This document shows, piece after piece, positions 29,824 to 43,464 of a stretch of 64,000 nucleotides of DNA. The notes under the pieces are model-generated. The model saw only the letters and a program-made list of their open reading frames with translations, searched no databases and was not told the DNA's origin. Where the stretch lies: the NCBI GenBank assembly GCA_018242205.1, contig JAFECJ010000020.1:1-64000 (forward strand), in the 5' to 3' direction. The position numbers were made by a program, and so were the translations under genes. The stretch is from Pseudomonadota bacterium (GTDB lineage: Bacteria > Pseudomonadota > Alphaproteobacteria > Rhizobiales > Xanthobacteraceae). Each line of letters starts with the position of its first letter. Positions within the stretch are counted from its first letter, which is position 1.

Positions 29824-31047
29824 ATGACTGATATCCGCGTGCCCACCCTCGGCGAATCGGTGACCGAAGCCACCGTCGGCAAATGGTTCAAGCAGCCGGG
29901 CGATCCCGTCGCCGTCGATGAGCCGCTCGTTGAGCTCGAAACCGACAAGGTGACGCTCGAAGTACCGGCGCCCGCCGCCGGCGTGCTCGGCGACATCGCC
30001 GCGAAGAACGGCGACACCGTCGGCGTCGGCGCCATTCTCGGCTCGATCAAGGACGGCGCCGCCGGCGCCAAGGCGGCCGCGCCCGCCGCAGCCGCTCCGG
30101 CCAAGCCGGCTGCCCCAGCTCCTGCTCAGGCTGCCGCGGCGCCCGCCGCGGCCAATGCCGCCCAGGCGCCGTCGGTACGCAAGATTGCCGCCGAATCGGG
30201 TGTCGATCCGTCGTCGGTGGCCGGCACCGGCCTGCATGGTCAGGTGACCAAGGGCGACATGCTGGCCGCCATCGAGCGCGCCGCCGCGCAGCCGACCCCG
30301 GTCGCCGCGCCGGTGCAGATGCGGGCGCCGTCGGCGCCGGACGACGCCTCGCGCGAAGAGCGCGTGCGCATGACCAAGCTGCGCCAGACCATCGCGCGCC
30401 GCCTCAAGGACGCGCAGAACACCGCCGCCATGCTGACGACCTTCAACGAGGTCGACATGACCACCGTGATGGCGCTGCGCAACCAGTACAAGGATCTGTT
30501 CGAGAAGAAGCACGGCGTGAAGCTTGGCTTCATGGGCTTCTTCGTGAAGGCCTGCATCGCGGCGCTTAAGGACATCCCGGCGGTCAACGCGGAGATCGAC
30601 GGCACCGATCTGGTCTACAAGAACTATTACCACATCGGCATTGCCGTCGGCACCGACAAGGGCCTCGTGGTGCCGGTGGTGCGCGACGCCGACATGCTGT
30701 CGCTCGCCGGTGTCGAGAAGAAGATCAACGATTTCGGCAAGCGCGCCCGCGACGGCCAGCTCAAGATCGACGAGATGCAGGGCGGCACCTTCACCATCAC
30801 CAATGGCGGCGTCTATGGCTCGCTGATGTCGACGCCGATCCTCAACGCGCCGCAGTCCGGCATTCTCGGCATGCACAAGATTCAGGAGCGGCCGATGGTG
30901 GTCGGCGGCAAGATCGAAGTGCGGCCGATGATGTATCTGGCGCTGTCCTACGATCACCGCATCGTCGACGGCCGCGAGGCGGTCACCTTCCTGGTGCGCG
31001 TGAAGGAAAACCTCGAGGATCCGACGCGACTCGTCCTCGACCTCTAA
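29824..31047 (+). CDS. sucB: Dihydrolipoyllysine-residue succinyltransferase (E2)
   Basis: Core E2 of the 2-oxoglutarate dehydrogenase complex, 407 residues. The lipoyl domain (1-76) has its lipoylated lysine K42 in ETDKVTLEV. An alanine/proline-rich linker (about 79-115) is followed by the E1/E3-binding domain [15 protein letters not shown] (118-132 and onward to 151). A second linker leads into the catalytic domain, whose active site is YDHRIVDGR with H378 and D382. An unstructured, flexible linker composition is normal for E2. Confidence 0.97.
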   Translation: MTDIRVPTLGESVTEATVGKWFKQPGDPVAVDEPLVELETDKVTLEVPAPAAGVLGDIAAKNGDTVGVGAILGSIKDGAAGAKAAAPAAAAPAKPAAPAPAQAAAAPAAANAAQAPSVRKIAAESGVDPSSVAGTGLHGQVTKGDMLAAIERAAAQPTPVAAPVQMRAPSAPDDASREERVRMTKLRQTIARRLKDAQNTAAMLTTFNEVDMTTVMALRNQYKDLFEKKHGVKLGFMGFFVKACIAALKDIPAVNAEIDGTDLVYKNYYHIGIAVGTDKGLVVPVVRDADMLSLAGVEKKINDFGKRARDGQLKIDEMQGGTFTITNGGVYGSLMSTPILNAPQSGILGMHKIQERPMVVGGKIEVRPMMYLALSYDHRIVDGREAVTFLVRVKENLEDPTRLVLDL

Positions 31048-31057
31048 TCTTTACTCC

Positions 31058-31143
31058 GTCATGCCCGGCCTTGGGCCGGGCATCCACGTCTTACTTTCCT
31101 GCTTCGCATAGACGTGGATGGCCGGGACAAGCCCGGCCATGAC
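31058..31143. repeat. Palindromic intergenic repeat between sucB and lpd
   Basis: GTCATGCCCGGCCTTGGGCC begins and GGCCGGGACAAGCCCGGCCATGAC ends the element. An inner pair CCACGTCT / AGACGTGG forms a second stem, so the whole gap could fold into one long hairpin. Confidence 0.8.
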
Positions 31144-31163
31144 GATCGATAGGTGATTGTCTC

Positions 31164-32564
31164 ATGTCCTACGATCTCATCGTCATCGGTACCGGCCCCG
31201 GCGGCTATGTCTGCGCCATTCGTGCGGCGCAGCTCGGCCTGAAAACCGCGGTGGTCGAAAAGGCCTCGTTCGGCGGCACCTGCCTGAACATCGGGTGCAT
31301 CCCGTCGAAGGCGCTGCTGCATGCCTCCGAGCTCTTTGAAGAGGCCGGGCATTCCTTCGCCAAGATGGGCATCGGCGTCCCAAGCCCGAAGCTCGATCTC
31401 AAGACCATGATCAAGTTCAAGCAGGACGCCATCGACGGCAACGTCAAGGGCGTCGACTTCCTGTTCAAGAAGAACAAGGTCGATGCTCATATGGGCACCG
31501 GCCGCATCGTCGCGCCCGGCAAGGTCGAAGTGAAGGCCGCCGATGGCAAGGTGACGACGCTTGAGACCAAGTCGATCGTGATCGCCACCGGCTCCGATGT
31601 GGCGAAGCTGCGCGGCATCGACATCGACGAGAAGCGCATCGTGTCGTCGACCGGCGCGCTGTCGTTGCCGGAAGTACCGAAGCAACTGCTGGTCATCGGC
31701 GCCGGCGTCATCGGCCTCGAACTCGGCTCGGTCTGGCGCCGTCTCGGCGCCAAGGTCACCGTGGTCGAATTCCTCGACGGCATCCTGCCCGGCATGGACG
31801 GCGAAGTGCGCAAGCAGTCGCAGCGCCTGCTGGAAAAGCAGGGCATGACCTTCAAGCTGTCGTCCAAGGTTACGGCGATCGATTCGTCGGGCAAGACGCT
31901 GAAGGCGACCATTGAGCCGGCGAAGGGCGAGGGCAAGGCCGAGGTGATCGAAGCCGATGTCGTGCTCGTTTCGACCGGTCGTGTGCCTTACACCGATGGC
32001 CTCGGGCTGAAGGAACTCGGCGTCAAGATGGATGAGCGCGGCCGCGTGGTCACCGACCATTACTACGCGACCAGCGTGCCCGGCATCTGGGCGATTGGCG
32101 ATATCATCACCGGGCCGATGTTGGCGCACAAGGCCGAGGACGAAGGCGTCGCGGTTGCCGAAATCCTCGTCGGCCAGGCCGGCCATGTGAACTACGACGT
32201 CATCCCGGCGGTCGTTTATACGATGCCGGAGATCGCCTCGGTCGGCAAAGGCGAGGAAGAGCTCAAGGCCGCCGGCATCGCCTACAATGTCGGCAAGTTC
32301 CCGTTCACGGCCAATGGCCGCGCCAAGGCGAACCAGCAGACCGACGGCTTCGTCAAGGTGATCGCCGACGCCAAGACCGACCGTGTGCTCGGCGTGCACA
32401 TCGTCGGCTCGGATGCCGGCAACATGATCGCGGAAGCCGCGGTGGTGATGGAATTCGGCGGCGCGGCGGAAGACATCGCCCGCACCTGCCACGCCCATCC
32501 GACGCTGCCCGAGGCGGTCAAGGAAGCGGCCATGGCGGTCGCCAAGCGCGCGATTCATATTTGA
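31164..32564 (+). CDS. lpd: Dihydrolipoyl dehydrogenase (E3)
   Basis: FAD/NAD oxidoreductase that reoxidises E2 lipoate, 466 residues. The FAD loop is [10 protein letters not shown] (9-18), the redox-active disulfide is C40/C45 in [13 protein letters not shown], a second dinucleotide loop is [10 protein letters not shown] near 177-186, and the catalytic pair sits in CHAHPTLPE with H445 and E450. Its place directly after sucAB assigns it to the 2-oxoglutarate complex, although it may also serve other 2-oxoacid dehydrogenases. Confidence 0.97.
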   Translation: MSYDLIVIGTGPGGYVCAIRAAQLGLKTAVVEKASFGGTCLNIGCIPSKALLHASELFEEAGHSFAKMGIGVPSPKLDLKTMIKFKQDAIDGNVKGVDFLFKKNKVDAHMGTGRIVAPGKVEVKAADGKVTTLETKSIVIATGSDVAKLRGIDIDEKRIVSSTGALSLPEVPKQLLVIGAGVIGLELGSVWRRLGAKVTVVEFLDGILPGMDGEVRKQSQRLLEKQGMTFKLSSKVTAIDSSGKTLKATIEPAKGEGKAEVIEADVVLVSTGRVPYTDGLGLKELGVKMDERGRVVTDHYYATSVPGIWAIGDIITGPMLAHKAEDEGVAVAEILVGQAGHVNYDVIPAVVYTMPEIASVGKGEEELKAAGIAYNVGKFPFTANGRAKANQQTDGFVKVIADAKTDRVLGVHIVGSDAGNMIAEAAVVMEFGGAAEDIARTCHAHPTLPEAVKEAAMAVAKRAIHI

Positions 32565-32651
32565 GCTCTGCCTTGCCTTCCCCACAAAGGGGGAGGGTAG
32601 GGACGAAAGGCCCGCCTTACTTTCCTCTGGGCGCGGCCTTATCTATTACGC

Positions 32652-33182
32652 ATGCGCCGCTGGCTCCGCCCCCTCTGGGTCTTCCTCGCCCTGCTGTTTC
32701 TTCTGGAAGCATGGCTGTGGGATCATCTGTCGCCGGTGGTCGCGCGGATCGTCGCCTTCATCCCCTGGGCTGCGCTGAAGCGGCGTCTGGCGCAGGCCAT
32801 CGAGCGCCTGCCGCCATGGGCGACATTGATCGTCTTTATCGCCACGCTTGGCCTTGTGCTGCTGCCGCTGAAATTCCTTGAAGTTTATTGTATCGCGACG
32901 GGCAACTGGCTTGGCGCCATTGTCGTCATTCTCGCAGCCAAGCTCATCGGCGTCGGCGTCACCGCCTTCATCTTCGACGCGACCCGCGACAAGCTTTTGC
33001 AGATGGCGTGGTTCCGCGCGTTGTACGAGTGGGTGCTGCGCGTGCGCGCCTGGGCACACGAAATCACCGAGCCGGTACGGCTGCGCATGAAAGAAATCGC
33101 CGCGCTCTTCAAGTCAGAACGCGGTGGTTTTGTGCGTTGGCTGAAGCGGCTGCGTCGCAACGCAAACCGCCGCGCTGTTTGA
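32652..33182 (+). CDS. Uncharacterised membrane protein
   Basis: I do not recognise a family. The 176-residue product has an N-terminal hydrophobic segment (about 7-25), two longer membrane helices (about 58-78 and 88-112), and a basic C-terminal region (RRNANRRAV at the end) that is probably cytosolic. Codon usage matches the surrounding genes and the length is intact, which supports a real gene. It follows lpd by 87 bp, with a C-rich repeat fragment in the gap, and is convergent with the DUF4337 gene 6 bases further on. Confidence 0.7.
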   Translation: MRRWLRPLWVFLALLFLLEAWLWDHLSPVVARIVAFIPWAALKRRLAQAIERLPPWATLIVFIATLGLVLLPLKFLEVYCIATGNWLGAIVVILAAKLIGVGVTAFIFDATRDKLLQMAWFRALYEWVLRVRAWAHEITEPVRLRMKEIAALFKSERGGFVRWLKRLRRNANRRAV

Positions 33183-33188
33183 CAGGTT

Positions 33189-33806
33189 TCAGTGCCCGCC
33201 GCTGGCGTGCAGCAGGAAATCGAGAGCGTGCGGCGCCCACAGGCCGAAGCCGGTGAAGGCGAGGCCGATCAGCCCGACGAAACCCGATAGCCAGCCCAGC
33301 ACCACCATGCCGGTGATGACTTCGGCTGAAGCCAGCACGATGCCGATCTGGAACGCCGCCGAGCCAAGTTCGAACTGGTGATAACGTGCGAGCTGGCGGT
33401 CGCGCTCGTGCTCGTAATGCTCGGCCTGTTCGCGCAATTCTTTGCGGCCGTCTTTTTCCTTCGGATCGGATTCGTAGCGCGCCACGGTGGCGCGCCACGC
33501 CTCGATCTGCTTCTCCATCGCCGCCTTGACCTCGGACTTCTCGATCGACGGCGCGATGGCGGCGAGATTGTCGGCGGCGGTGCGGATGCCGGTCTGCCGG
33601 ATCGTCTTGGCCTGAAAGAAATTCCAGGTGTCGGACGCCTTGATGTTGAGACCGATGCTCTCGGTCTGCGCGCCCTTGCCGAGCGTTTCGGTGAAGGCGA
33701 GGAACAGTGCCAGCACCGAAATCAGCAGCGCGATTTTCTTGTTGCCGCCATGCGAGGCGTGTTCGGCGTGCTCTGCGTGTTCGAGGTTCTCGTGCGGTCC
33801 CGCCAT
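33189..33806 (-). CDS. DUF4337 family membrane protein
   Basis: Membrane protein of unknown function, 205 residues. A histidine- and glutamate-rich N-terminus (HENLEHAEHAEHASHGG, 5-21) precedes a first membrane helix (about 24-41). A long charged, probably coiled-coil region (about 90-150) follows, then two more helices (about 153-175 and 178-195). This is the DUF4337 layout. The start at 33806 has an AGGAGAC ribosome site just upstream; the frame is open to 34373 only because it shadows xerC. Confidence 0.85.
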   Translation of the reverse strand: MAGPHENLEHAEHAEHASHGGNKKIALLISVLALFLAFTETLGKGAQTESIGLNIKASDTWNFFQAKTIRQTGIRTAADNLAAIAPSIEKSEVKAAMEKQIEAWRATVARYESDPKEKDGRKELREQAEHYEHERDRQLARYHQFELGSAAFQIGIVLASAEVITGMVVLGWLSGFVGLIGLAFTGFGLWAPHALDFLLHASGGH

Positions 33807-33888
33807 GTGTCGTCTCCTGTGTGGCGGAGCGACGATGGGCGCAGTCCGTCGGGCGCGCAAGAGCGCACCGACGTTGTCGACGATGATA

Positions 33889-34830
33889 TTACGATGACGC
33901 CCGCGGATGGGCGCTGGCATAAACTTCCAATAAACGGGCACTGTCGACGGCGGTATAAATCTGCGTCGTCGACAGCGAAGCGTGGCCGAGCAACTCCTGG
34001 ATCGAGCGCAGGTCGCCGCCGCGCGCCAGAAGGTGCGTGGCGAAGGAATGGCGCAAGGCATGCGGCGTCGCGGTGTCGGGCAGGCCGAGCGCGCCGCGCA
34101 AGGTCGCCATCGCCAACTGCACGATGCGCGGCGACAATGGACCGCCGCGTGCGCCGACGAACAGCGGCCCGTCCGCCGGCAGGTCGTAAGGGCATAGTGC
34201 GATGTAGTCGGCGATCGCCTTGGTGACCTGCGGCAGCACCGGCACCATCCGGGTCTTATTGCCTTTGCCAGTAACGGTGAGCGCGTCCTTGCCGTTGGCA
34301 TCGCTGCGCTTGAGGCCGAGCGCCTCGGAGATGCGCAGGCCGCAGCCATAGAGCAGCGCCAGCACCGCGGCATCCCGCGCCAGGATCCAGGTCTCGCGAT
34401 CCTCGCCGGCGCGCAGGTCGATGTCGGTCATCTGTTTGGCCGCCGACGATGGGAGCGGCTTCGGCAGCGTGCGCGCCAGCTTCGGCGCGCGGATGGCGGC
34501 GAGCGCGCCGACCTTGCCCTTGCCATTGCGCTCGAGGAACCGGGCGAAGGAGCGCGCGCCGGCCAGCGAGCGCATCAAGGTGCGGTTGCCGGCGCCGTCG
34601 GCACGGCGTGAGGCCATGAAGGCGCGGACATCGGCCGGGGTGATCTTGGCAAGGGTCTTGAGCGACGGCGGTCCGCCGAGATGGTCGGCCAAAAACCCGA
34701 GGAACTGGCCGACATCGCGCTCATAGGCTTCCAGCGTCTTCGGCGACATGCGCCGCTCGGCGCCGAGATAGGCGCGCCAGCGGCCAATTTCGGCGGCGAC
34801 ATCGGCGGAAATGGCGAGCGGCAGTCCCAT
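33889..34830 (-). CDS. xerC: Tyrosine recombinase XerC
   Basis: Site-specific recombinase that resolves chromosome dimers at dif with XerD. The 313-residue protein has an N-terminal SAM-like DNA-binding domain (about 12-105) and a catalytic domain with R166 (GCGLRISEA), H257 and R260 ([12 protein letters not shown]), H283 ([10 protein letters not shown]) and nucleophile Y292. There is no sign of a flanking mobile element, and the neighbour priA is the usual partner, so this is the housekeeping enzyme and not a phage integrase. Confidence 0.93.
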   Translation of the reverse strand: MGLPLAISADVAAEIGRWRAYLGAERRMSPKTLEAYERDVGQFLGFLADHLGGPPSLKTLAKITPADVRAFMASRRADGAGNRTLMRSLAGARSFARFLERNGKGKVGALAAIRAPKLARTLPKPLPSSAAKQMTDIDLRAGEDRETWILARDAAVLALLYGCGLRISEALGLKRSDANGKDALTVTGKGNKTRMVPVLPQVTKAIADYIALCPYDLPADGPLFVGARGGPLSPRIVQLAMATLRGALGLPDTATPHALRHSFATHLLARGGDLRSIQELLGHASLSTTQIYTAVDSARLLEVYASAHPRASS

Positions 34831-34895
34831 ATAGGGCAGAGTAGGAGCCCTTCCTTACCCTTCCTTAAAGACCCGGAATCGGGCAGGCCTTTCTC

Positions 34896-37073
34896 ATGAA
34901 CGCCCGCGTTGTCGATGTTCTGGTGCCGGTGGCGCTCGACCAAGCCTATTCCTACCGCGTGCCGGCGGGGATGGAACTGGCGGTCGGCGACGTCGTCGCC
35001 GTGCCGCTCGGTGCGCGCGGCGAGACCATGGGCGTGGTCTGGGCGGAAAACCCGAATCCGGCTCCCGGCCTGCACAACCGCATGAAGGATATTGCGGCGA
35101 AGATCGACGTGCCGCCGCTCAAGGGCGAACTGCGCTCCTTTATCGACTGGGTTGCCGGCTACACGCTGTCGTCGCGCGGCATGGTGCTGCGCATGGCGCT
35201 GCGCATGGGCGACAATCTCGGGCCGGCGCGCGAGCGCGTCGGCGTGCGGCTGATCGGCCCGCCGCCGCAGCGCATGACGATGGCGCGGCAGCGCGTGCTG
35301 CGCGCGCTCGAGGATGGCATGGTGCGCGCCAAGGGCGACGCCGCGCGCGAGGCCGGCGTCTCCACAGGCGTCATTGACGGCCTGGTCGATGAAGGCACGC
35401 TGGAGACGGTGGTGCTGCCGCCGGAGAAAGTGTCGCGCCGGCCCGATCCGGATTTCCGCAAGGCCGAATTCTCACTCGGTCAGCTCGCCGCGGCCGATGC
35501 ATTGCGCACCACGGTCGATCAGGGCGGCTACACCGTGACCCTGGTCGATGGCGTCACCGGCTCGGGCAAGACCGAAGTCTATTTCGAGGGCGTGGCCGAG
35601 AACATCCGCAAGGGCCGGCAGACGCTGATCCTGATGCCGGAGATCGCGCTCACCGGCCAGTCGCTCGATCGCTTCACCGCGCGCTTCGGCACGCGGCCGG
35701 CGGAGTGGCATTCGCAATTGTCGCCGCGCCTGCGCGCGCGCACCTGGGCCGCGGTGGCGGAAGGCGAAGTCTCGGTCGTGGTCGGCGCGCGCTCGGCGCT
35801 GTTTCTGCCTTATGCCGATCTCGGCCTCATCATCGTCGATGAAGAGCACGAGCAGGCCTACAAGCAGGAAGACGGCGCGCGTTACAATGCGCGCGACATG
35901 GCGGTCGTGCGCGGCTCGATCGCGAAGATCCCGGTCGTGCTCGCTTCGGCGACGCCGTCGGTCGAATCCGAAGTCAATGCGCGCAAGGGCCGCTATCGTC
36001 GCCTGCATCTGCCGGAGCGCTTCGGCGGCGCGTCGTTGCCGCATGTCGAGGCCATCGATCTGACGCGCGAAGGGCCGCCGCGCGGCCGTTTCATCGCGCC
36101 GCGGCTCGCCGAAGCAGTCAACAACACCTTGGAGCGCGGCGATCAGGCGCTCTTGTTCCTCAACCGCCGCGGTTTCGCGCCGCTCACGTTATGCCGCGCC
36201 TGCGGCTTCCGCCTGCAGTGCCCGAACTGCGACGCCTGGCTGGTCGATCATCGCTTCCGTAAGCGTTTGATCTGCCATCACTGCGGCTTCAACATGCCGC
36301 CGCCGGACGCCTGTCCAAACTGCCACGCCACCGAGAGCTTCACGGCGGTCGGGCCTGGTGTCGAGCGACTGGAGCAGGAAGCGGCCGAGCTGTTTCCCGA
36401 CAAGCGCATTCTCATCCTGTCGAGTGACCTCGTCGAATCGATGGAGCGCCTGCGCCAGGAACTTGACGAGGTCGCCGAAGGCAAGTTCGACATCATCGTC
36501 GGCACGCAACTGGTGGCGAAGGGTCATCACTTCCCCAAGCTCAATCTGGTCGGCATCGTCGATGCTGATCTCGGCCTCGGCAACGGCGATCCGCGCGCAG
36601 CCGAGCGCACATTCCAGTTGCTGCATCAGGTGGTCGGCCGCGCCGGCCGCGAAGACAATCGCGGCGTCGGCTTCCTGCAGACGCATCAACCCGAGCATCC
36701 GGTGATGAAGGCGCTGATCCTCGGCGACCGCGAGGCGTTCTACGAAAACGAAATCGCGCTGCGCGAGGCGTCGGGCTATCCGCCGTTCGGCCGGCTCGCC
36801 GGCATCGTCGTCTCGGCCGATAATCGGCACGACGCCGAAGGCTACGCCAAGGCGCTGGCGAAGTGCGCGCCCTACGACGAGGCGGTGCGGGTGCTCGGCC
36901 CGGCCGAGGCGCCGATTGCCGTGGTGCGCGGCCGGCACCGCTTCCGCCTCTTGGTCAAGGCGCCGCGCGAATTCAACCTGTCGGCCTATTTGCGCGACTG
37001 GGTCAGCGTCGCGCCGAAGACGCGCGGCGGCATCAAGATGGATGTCGATGTCGATCCGATGAGCTTTTATTAA
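34896..37073 (+). CDS. priA: Primosomal replication restart helicase PriA
   Basis: Superfamily-2 3'-5' helicase that restarts stalled forks, 725 residues. It has an N-terminal 3'-end-binding domain, Walker A GVTGSGKT (219-226), the helicase box VDEEHEQ near 316-322, and eight zinc-binding cysteines C433, C436, C442, C445, C460, C463, C473 and C476 inserted in the second helicase lobe. It is divergent from xerC. Its stop overlaps the stop of the convergent EamA gene by 4 bases. Confidence 0.96.
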   Translation: MNARVVDVLVPVALDQAYSYRVPAGMELAVGDVVAVPLGARGETMGVVWAENPNPAPGLHNRMKDIAAKIDVPPLKGELRSFIDWVAGYTLSSRGMVLRMALRMGDNLGPARERVGVRLIGPPPQRMTMARQRVLRALEDGMVRAKGDAAREAGVSTGVIDGLVDEGTLETVVLPPEKVSRRPDPDFRKAEFSLGQLAAADALRTTVDQGGYTVTLVDGVTGSGKTEVYFEGVAENIRKGRQTLILMPEIALTGQSLDRFTARFGTRPAEWHSQLSPRLRARTWAAVAEGEVSVVVGARSALFLPYADLGLIIVDEEHEQAYKQEDGARYNARDMAVVRGSIAKIPVVLASATPSVESEVNARKGRYRRLHLPERFGGASLPHVEAIDLTREGPPRGRFIAPRLAEAVNNTLERGDQALLFLNRRGFAPLTLCRACGFRLQCPNCDAWLVDHRFRKRLICHHCGFNMPPPDACPNCHATESFTAVGPGVERLEQEAAELFPDKRILILSSDLVESMERLRQELDEVAEGKFDIIVGTQLVAKGHHFPKLNLVGIVDADLGLGNGDPRAAERTFQLLHQVVGRAGREDNRGVGFLQTHQPEHPVMKALILGDREAFYENEIALREASGYPPFGRLAGIVVSADNRHDAEGYAKALAKCAPYDEAVRVLGPAEAPIAVVRGRHRFRLLVKAPREFNLSAYLRDWVSVAPKTRGGIKMDVDVDPMSFY

Positions 37074-37924
37074 CGCGCGAGGTTCGGCCTGGTGCGTCCC
37101 GCGCGCTGATTGACGATCAGGCTGCCGATGACGATGGCCGCGCCCAGCGACTGAACCGGAGTTGGGACGAAGCCTCTGATAACGGCATCGAGCGCGAAAG
37201 CGACCATCGGAATGAGCAGGAAGAACGGCGCCACCGACGCCGCGCCGGCCTTCTCGACGCCATGGAACCACAGCGCGTAAGCGATCGACGTGCCGATCAG
37301 CGCCACGTAGACGTAAGCGATCACATTGCCTGTGGTGATCGACGTCGGCACATCGCCAATGATCGCGGCCAGCGCCGCCAGTTCGACGCCGCCGATGACG
37401 AGTTGCCAGGCGGTGAACTCGAGCAGCGGAATCGGCCGGCCCCAGCGGTTGAGCAGCACGCCGCCAAGCGCCAGCGAGATCGCCGCGGTGAGGCCCGCGA
37501 CCGCGCCGACGGCGTCGAGCACGATCTTGCCGCCGGTCAGCAGGATCATGACGCCGATTGAGCCGAGCACGACGCTGACGAGCCGCAGCCAGGTCGGCCG
37601 CTCGCCAAGCAGCGGCCAGGCGATCAGCACGGTGATGATGGGCCCGAGCGATTGAAGCGTGCCGGCGACGCCGCCGGGCAGGCGCTCGGCGGCGATAAAC
37701 AGAAAGGCGAAGACGACGCCGCAATTCAGCGTACCGAGCAGCGCGACCTTGCCCCACCATTCGCGCGCTGGCGTCTGGTGATGGAGCAAGAGCAGCGGCA
37801 GCCCGCCGCCGAGTGCCCGCACCGCGGCGGTGAAGATAGGGTTGTGCGGCAACAACACGCTGACGAAGATGTAGGTCGTGCCCCAGATAGCGGTGGCCAG
37901 CGCGGCGGAGAGTTTCGGGTTCAT
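37070..37924 (-). CDS. EamA/DMT-superfamily permease
   Basis: Inner-membrane transporter of the drug/metabolite superfamily, 284 residues, with two EamA repeats of five helices each (about 5-133 and 142-274). The family N-terminal motif is ALATAIWGTTYI (8-19). Substrates of the family include amino acids, nucleotides and metabolites; none can be assigned. The start at 37924 (MNPKLSAAL) is preferred over an upstream ATG at 37933. Confidence 0.88.
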   Translation of the reverse strand: MNPKLSAALATAIWGTTYIFVSVLLPHNPIFTAAVRALGGGLPLLLLHHQTPAREWWGKVALLGTLNCGVVFAFLFIAAERLPGGVAGTLQSLGPIITVLIAWPLLGERPTWLRLVSVVLGSIGVMILLTGGKIVLDAVGAVAGLTAAISLALGGVLLNRWGRPIPLLEFTAWQLVIGGVELAALAAIIGDVPTSITTGNVIAYVYVALIGTSIAYALWFHGVEKAGAASVAPFFLLIPMVAFALDAVIRGFVPTPVQSLGAAIVIGSLIVNQRAGRTRPNLAR

Positions 37925-38431
37925 CGGCGGCATTCCGGAATCGAATAAAACGGCCTGCCGCGCCCGCGCGGGAACCCGCAGGGCACTGAAGCAGACGTTC
38001 CCCATGAGATTGACGGCTGCGGCGGCAGCCTGCGGCGTGAGCCACAGAGATAAGCGATGGCGGCCACCGGTGAAGCCCGGCCGCGCCGCGCCGGGCGCAG
38101 GTCAGCCCGCCGATTTCGCAAGTTCGACTATCGATGCAGGGTTTTGCGCCAAAGTCCTCGCCGCCCCGCGGTCACGGGCGGCTTTTTTTCCGCTGCGGCG
38201 GCTCCGGCCCGCGGTCCTATTGGTCGCAGCGCTGGAACCGGCCAAACATGGGGTCCGTGTTGCACCGCCCGGGCCGCTGTGTTAGCTACCCCCTCGATTT
38301 CCAAAGGGCGCCCACGGGGGCTTGGCTGAGCGCCACCGGGATCGGAATTCCCTCTTGAATTCCAATGGCTTGCGCCGCCGTTTCGGCGACGGCTTCCGGC
38401 CTGTGAAAAGTCACAAGAAAGAGCGTTCAAA
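37925..38431. other. 507-bp region between the EamA and atpH genes
   Basis: No protein gene is supported. It contains an intrinsic terminator on the plus strand (38160-38189) and, further right, the atp operon leader. The last ~240 bases before atpH presumably contain its promoter, but no clear -35/-10 pair was recognised. Confidence 0.6.
38160..38189 (+). terminator. Orphan intrinsic terminator upstream of atpH
   Basis: A 7-bp perfect stem GCCGCCC (38160-38166) / GGGCGGC (38176-38182) with a 9-nt loop is followed at once by seven T residues (38183-38189). No plus-strand protein gene lies between priA (ending 37073) and this site, so it may end a small RNA or act as a leader attenuator for atpHAGDC. 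Confidence 0.7.
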
Positions 38432-40521
<2,090 letters not shown>

Positions 40522-40533
40522 CGCACTCTCTTC

Positions 40534-40652
40534 ACCTCCCCCCCTTGAGGGGGAGGTCGACCGGCCGAAGGCCGGGCGGGAGGGGGGTAAATCGCAAAGC
40601 TCGGCATTGCGGCTTACCCCCCTCCCTAACCCTCCCCCTCAAGGGGGGAGGG
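40534..40652. repeat. Large inverted repeat (CCTCCCCC...GGGGGGAGG) between atpA and atpG
   Basis: Several nested stems: ACCTCCCCCCCTTGAGGGGGAGGT on the left, CCGGCCGAAGGCCGG in the middle, and a right half beginning CCCCCCTCCCTAACCC that complements GGGAGGGGGG near 40580. A related short fragment is near 32575 and another near 49130. Confidence 0.75.
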
Positions 40653-40687
40653 AATAGACCTCGGGACTTGGATAGACAGAGCGACTA

Positions 40688-41563
40688 ATGGCGTCACTCA
40701 AGGACATGCGCGTTCGCATCGCCGCTACCAAGGCGACGCAGAAGATCACCAAGGCCATGCAGATGGTCGCGGCCTCGAAGCTGCGCCGCGCGCAGGCGGC
40801 GGCCGAAGCCGCGCGTCCCTACGCGCAGCGTATGGACTTCGTGCTCGGCAACATCGCCGCTGGCATGGCCGGCAGCGACGGTGCGCCGAAGCTTCTCGCC
40901 GGCACCGGCTCGAACAAGGTTCACCTGCTGATCGTTGCCACCGGCGAGCGTGGCCTGGCCGGTGCCTTCAACTCGTCGATCGTGCGTCTGGCGCGCGAGC
41001 ATATCAACCGGCTCCAGTCCGAGGGCAAGGACGTCAAGATTCTGACCGTCGGCAAGAAGGGCTACGAGCAGCTCCGTCGTAACTACGAGAAGCTCATCGT
41101 CGATCGCATCGAGCTGCGCGGCGTGCGCACGTTGGGTTACGCCAACGCGGCCGAGATCGCCGCGAAGGTCACGGCGATGTTCGCCAATGGCGAATTCGAC
41201 GTCGCCACCCTGTTCTACGCCCAGTTCAAGTCGGTAATCTCTCAGGTGCCGACGGCGCAGCAGATCATCCCGCCGAAGCTGGACGGCGACAAACCGACCG
41301 CCGCCGCGGCGTCCTACGAGTACGAGCCGGAGGAAGAAGAAATCCTCGGCGACCTGCTGCCACGCTACGTGGCGACCCAGATTTTCCGCGCGCTGCTCGA
41401 GAACAACGCTTCGTTCTACGGCGCGCAGATGTCGGCGATGGACAACGCGACCCGCAACGCCGGCGACATGATCCGCAAGCAGACGATTACCTACAACCGC
41501 ACGCGTCAAGCGATGATCACGAAGGAACTCATCGAGATCATCTCCGGCGCCGAAGCGCTCTGA
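40688..41563 (+). CDS. atpG: ATP synthase gamma subunit
   Basis: Rotary shaft of F1, 291 residues. The N-terminal coiled-coil helix reads [20 protein letters not shown], the central Rossmann-like part follows, and the C-terminal helix carries the family signature [20 protein letters not shown]. It is separated from atpA by a repeat element and from atpD by 29 bp. Confidence 0.97.
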   Translation: MASLKDMRVRIAATKATQKITKAMQMVAASKLRRAQAAAEAARPYAQRMDFVLGNIAAGMAGSDGAPKLLAGTGSNKVHLLIVATGERGLAGAFNSSIVRLAREHINRLQSEGKDVKILTVGKKGYEQLRRNYEKLIVDRIELRGVRTLGYANAAEIAAKVTAMFANGEFDVATLFYAQFKSVISQVPTAQQIIPPKLDGDKPTAAAASYEYEPEEEEILGDLLPRYVATQIFRALLENNASFYGAQMSAMDNATRNAGDMIRKQTITYNRTRQAMITKELIEIISGAEAL

Positions 41564-41583
41564 CGCACATAGATCGAGAGTAA

Positions 41584-43029
<1,446 letters not shown>

Positions 43030-43056
43030 GCAACCCGCTCAAGGTAAGTTAAGTCG

Positions 43057-43464
43057 ATGGCTCTTCATTTCGAACTCGTGTCGCCTGAAAAACTCGTCTT
43101 CTCCGGCGAGGTGACGCAGGTGGACGTGCCCGGCGCCGAAGGCGACTTCGGCGTGCTCGAGGGGCACGCGCCGCTGGTGACGACGTTGCGTCCCGGCATC
43201 CTTACGGTGCATGCGGCCGGCGGCGAGCAGAAGATCGTCGTGCTCGGTGGCTTCGCCGAAGTCTCCGACAAGGGCCTGACCATTCTCGCCGACACCGCCG
43301 ATGCGGTGAAGGACGTCGATCGTACTGCGATTGCGGCGCGCATCGCCGAGATGGAGCAGCAGATCGCCAAGATGGAGCAGGGCAACGAGCTCGACAAGGC
43401 GATCACCCGGCTCGATCACTTCAAGCAGGTCGATCGCCACCTCACCGGCACGGCAATGCACTAG
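43057..43464 (+). CDS. atpC: ATP synthase epsilon subunit
   Basis: Inhibitory F1 subunit, 135 residues. It has the N-terminal beta-sandwich ([36 protein letters not shown]) and a C-terminal helical hairpin (about 90-130). It is the last gene of the operon; its stop overlaps the stop of the convergent AAA NTPase gene by 4 bases. Confidence 0.95.
   Translation: MALHFELVSPEKLVFSGEVTQVDVPGAEGDFGVLEGHAPLVTTLRPGILTVHAAGGEQKIVVLGGFAEVSDKGLTILADTADAVKDVDRTAIAARIAEMEQQIAKMEQGNELDKAITRLDHFKQVDRHLTGTAMH

Noticed and set aside
33889..34830. The tyrosine recombinase as a sign of an integrated element
   Set aside because: It has XerC features and lies next to priA, and no attachment repeats, tRNA or cargo genes are present.
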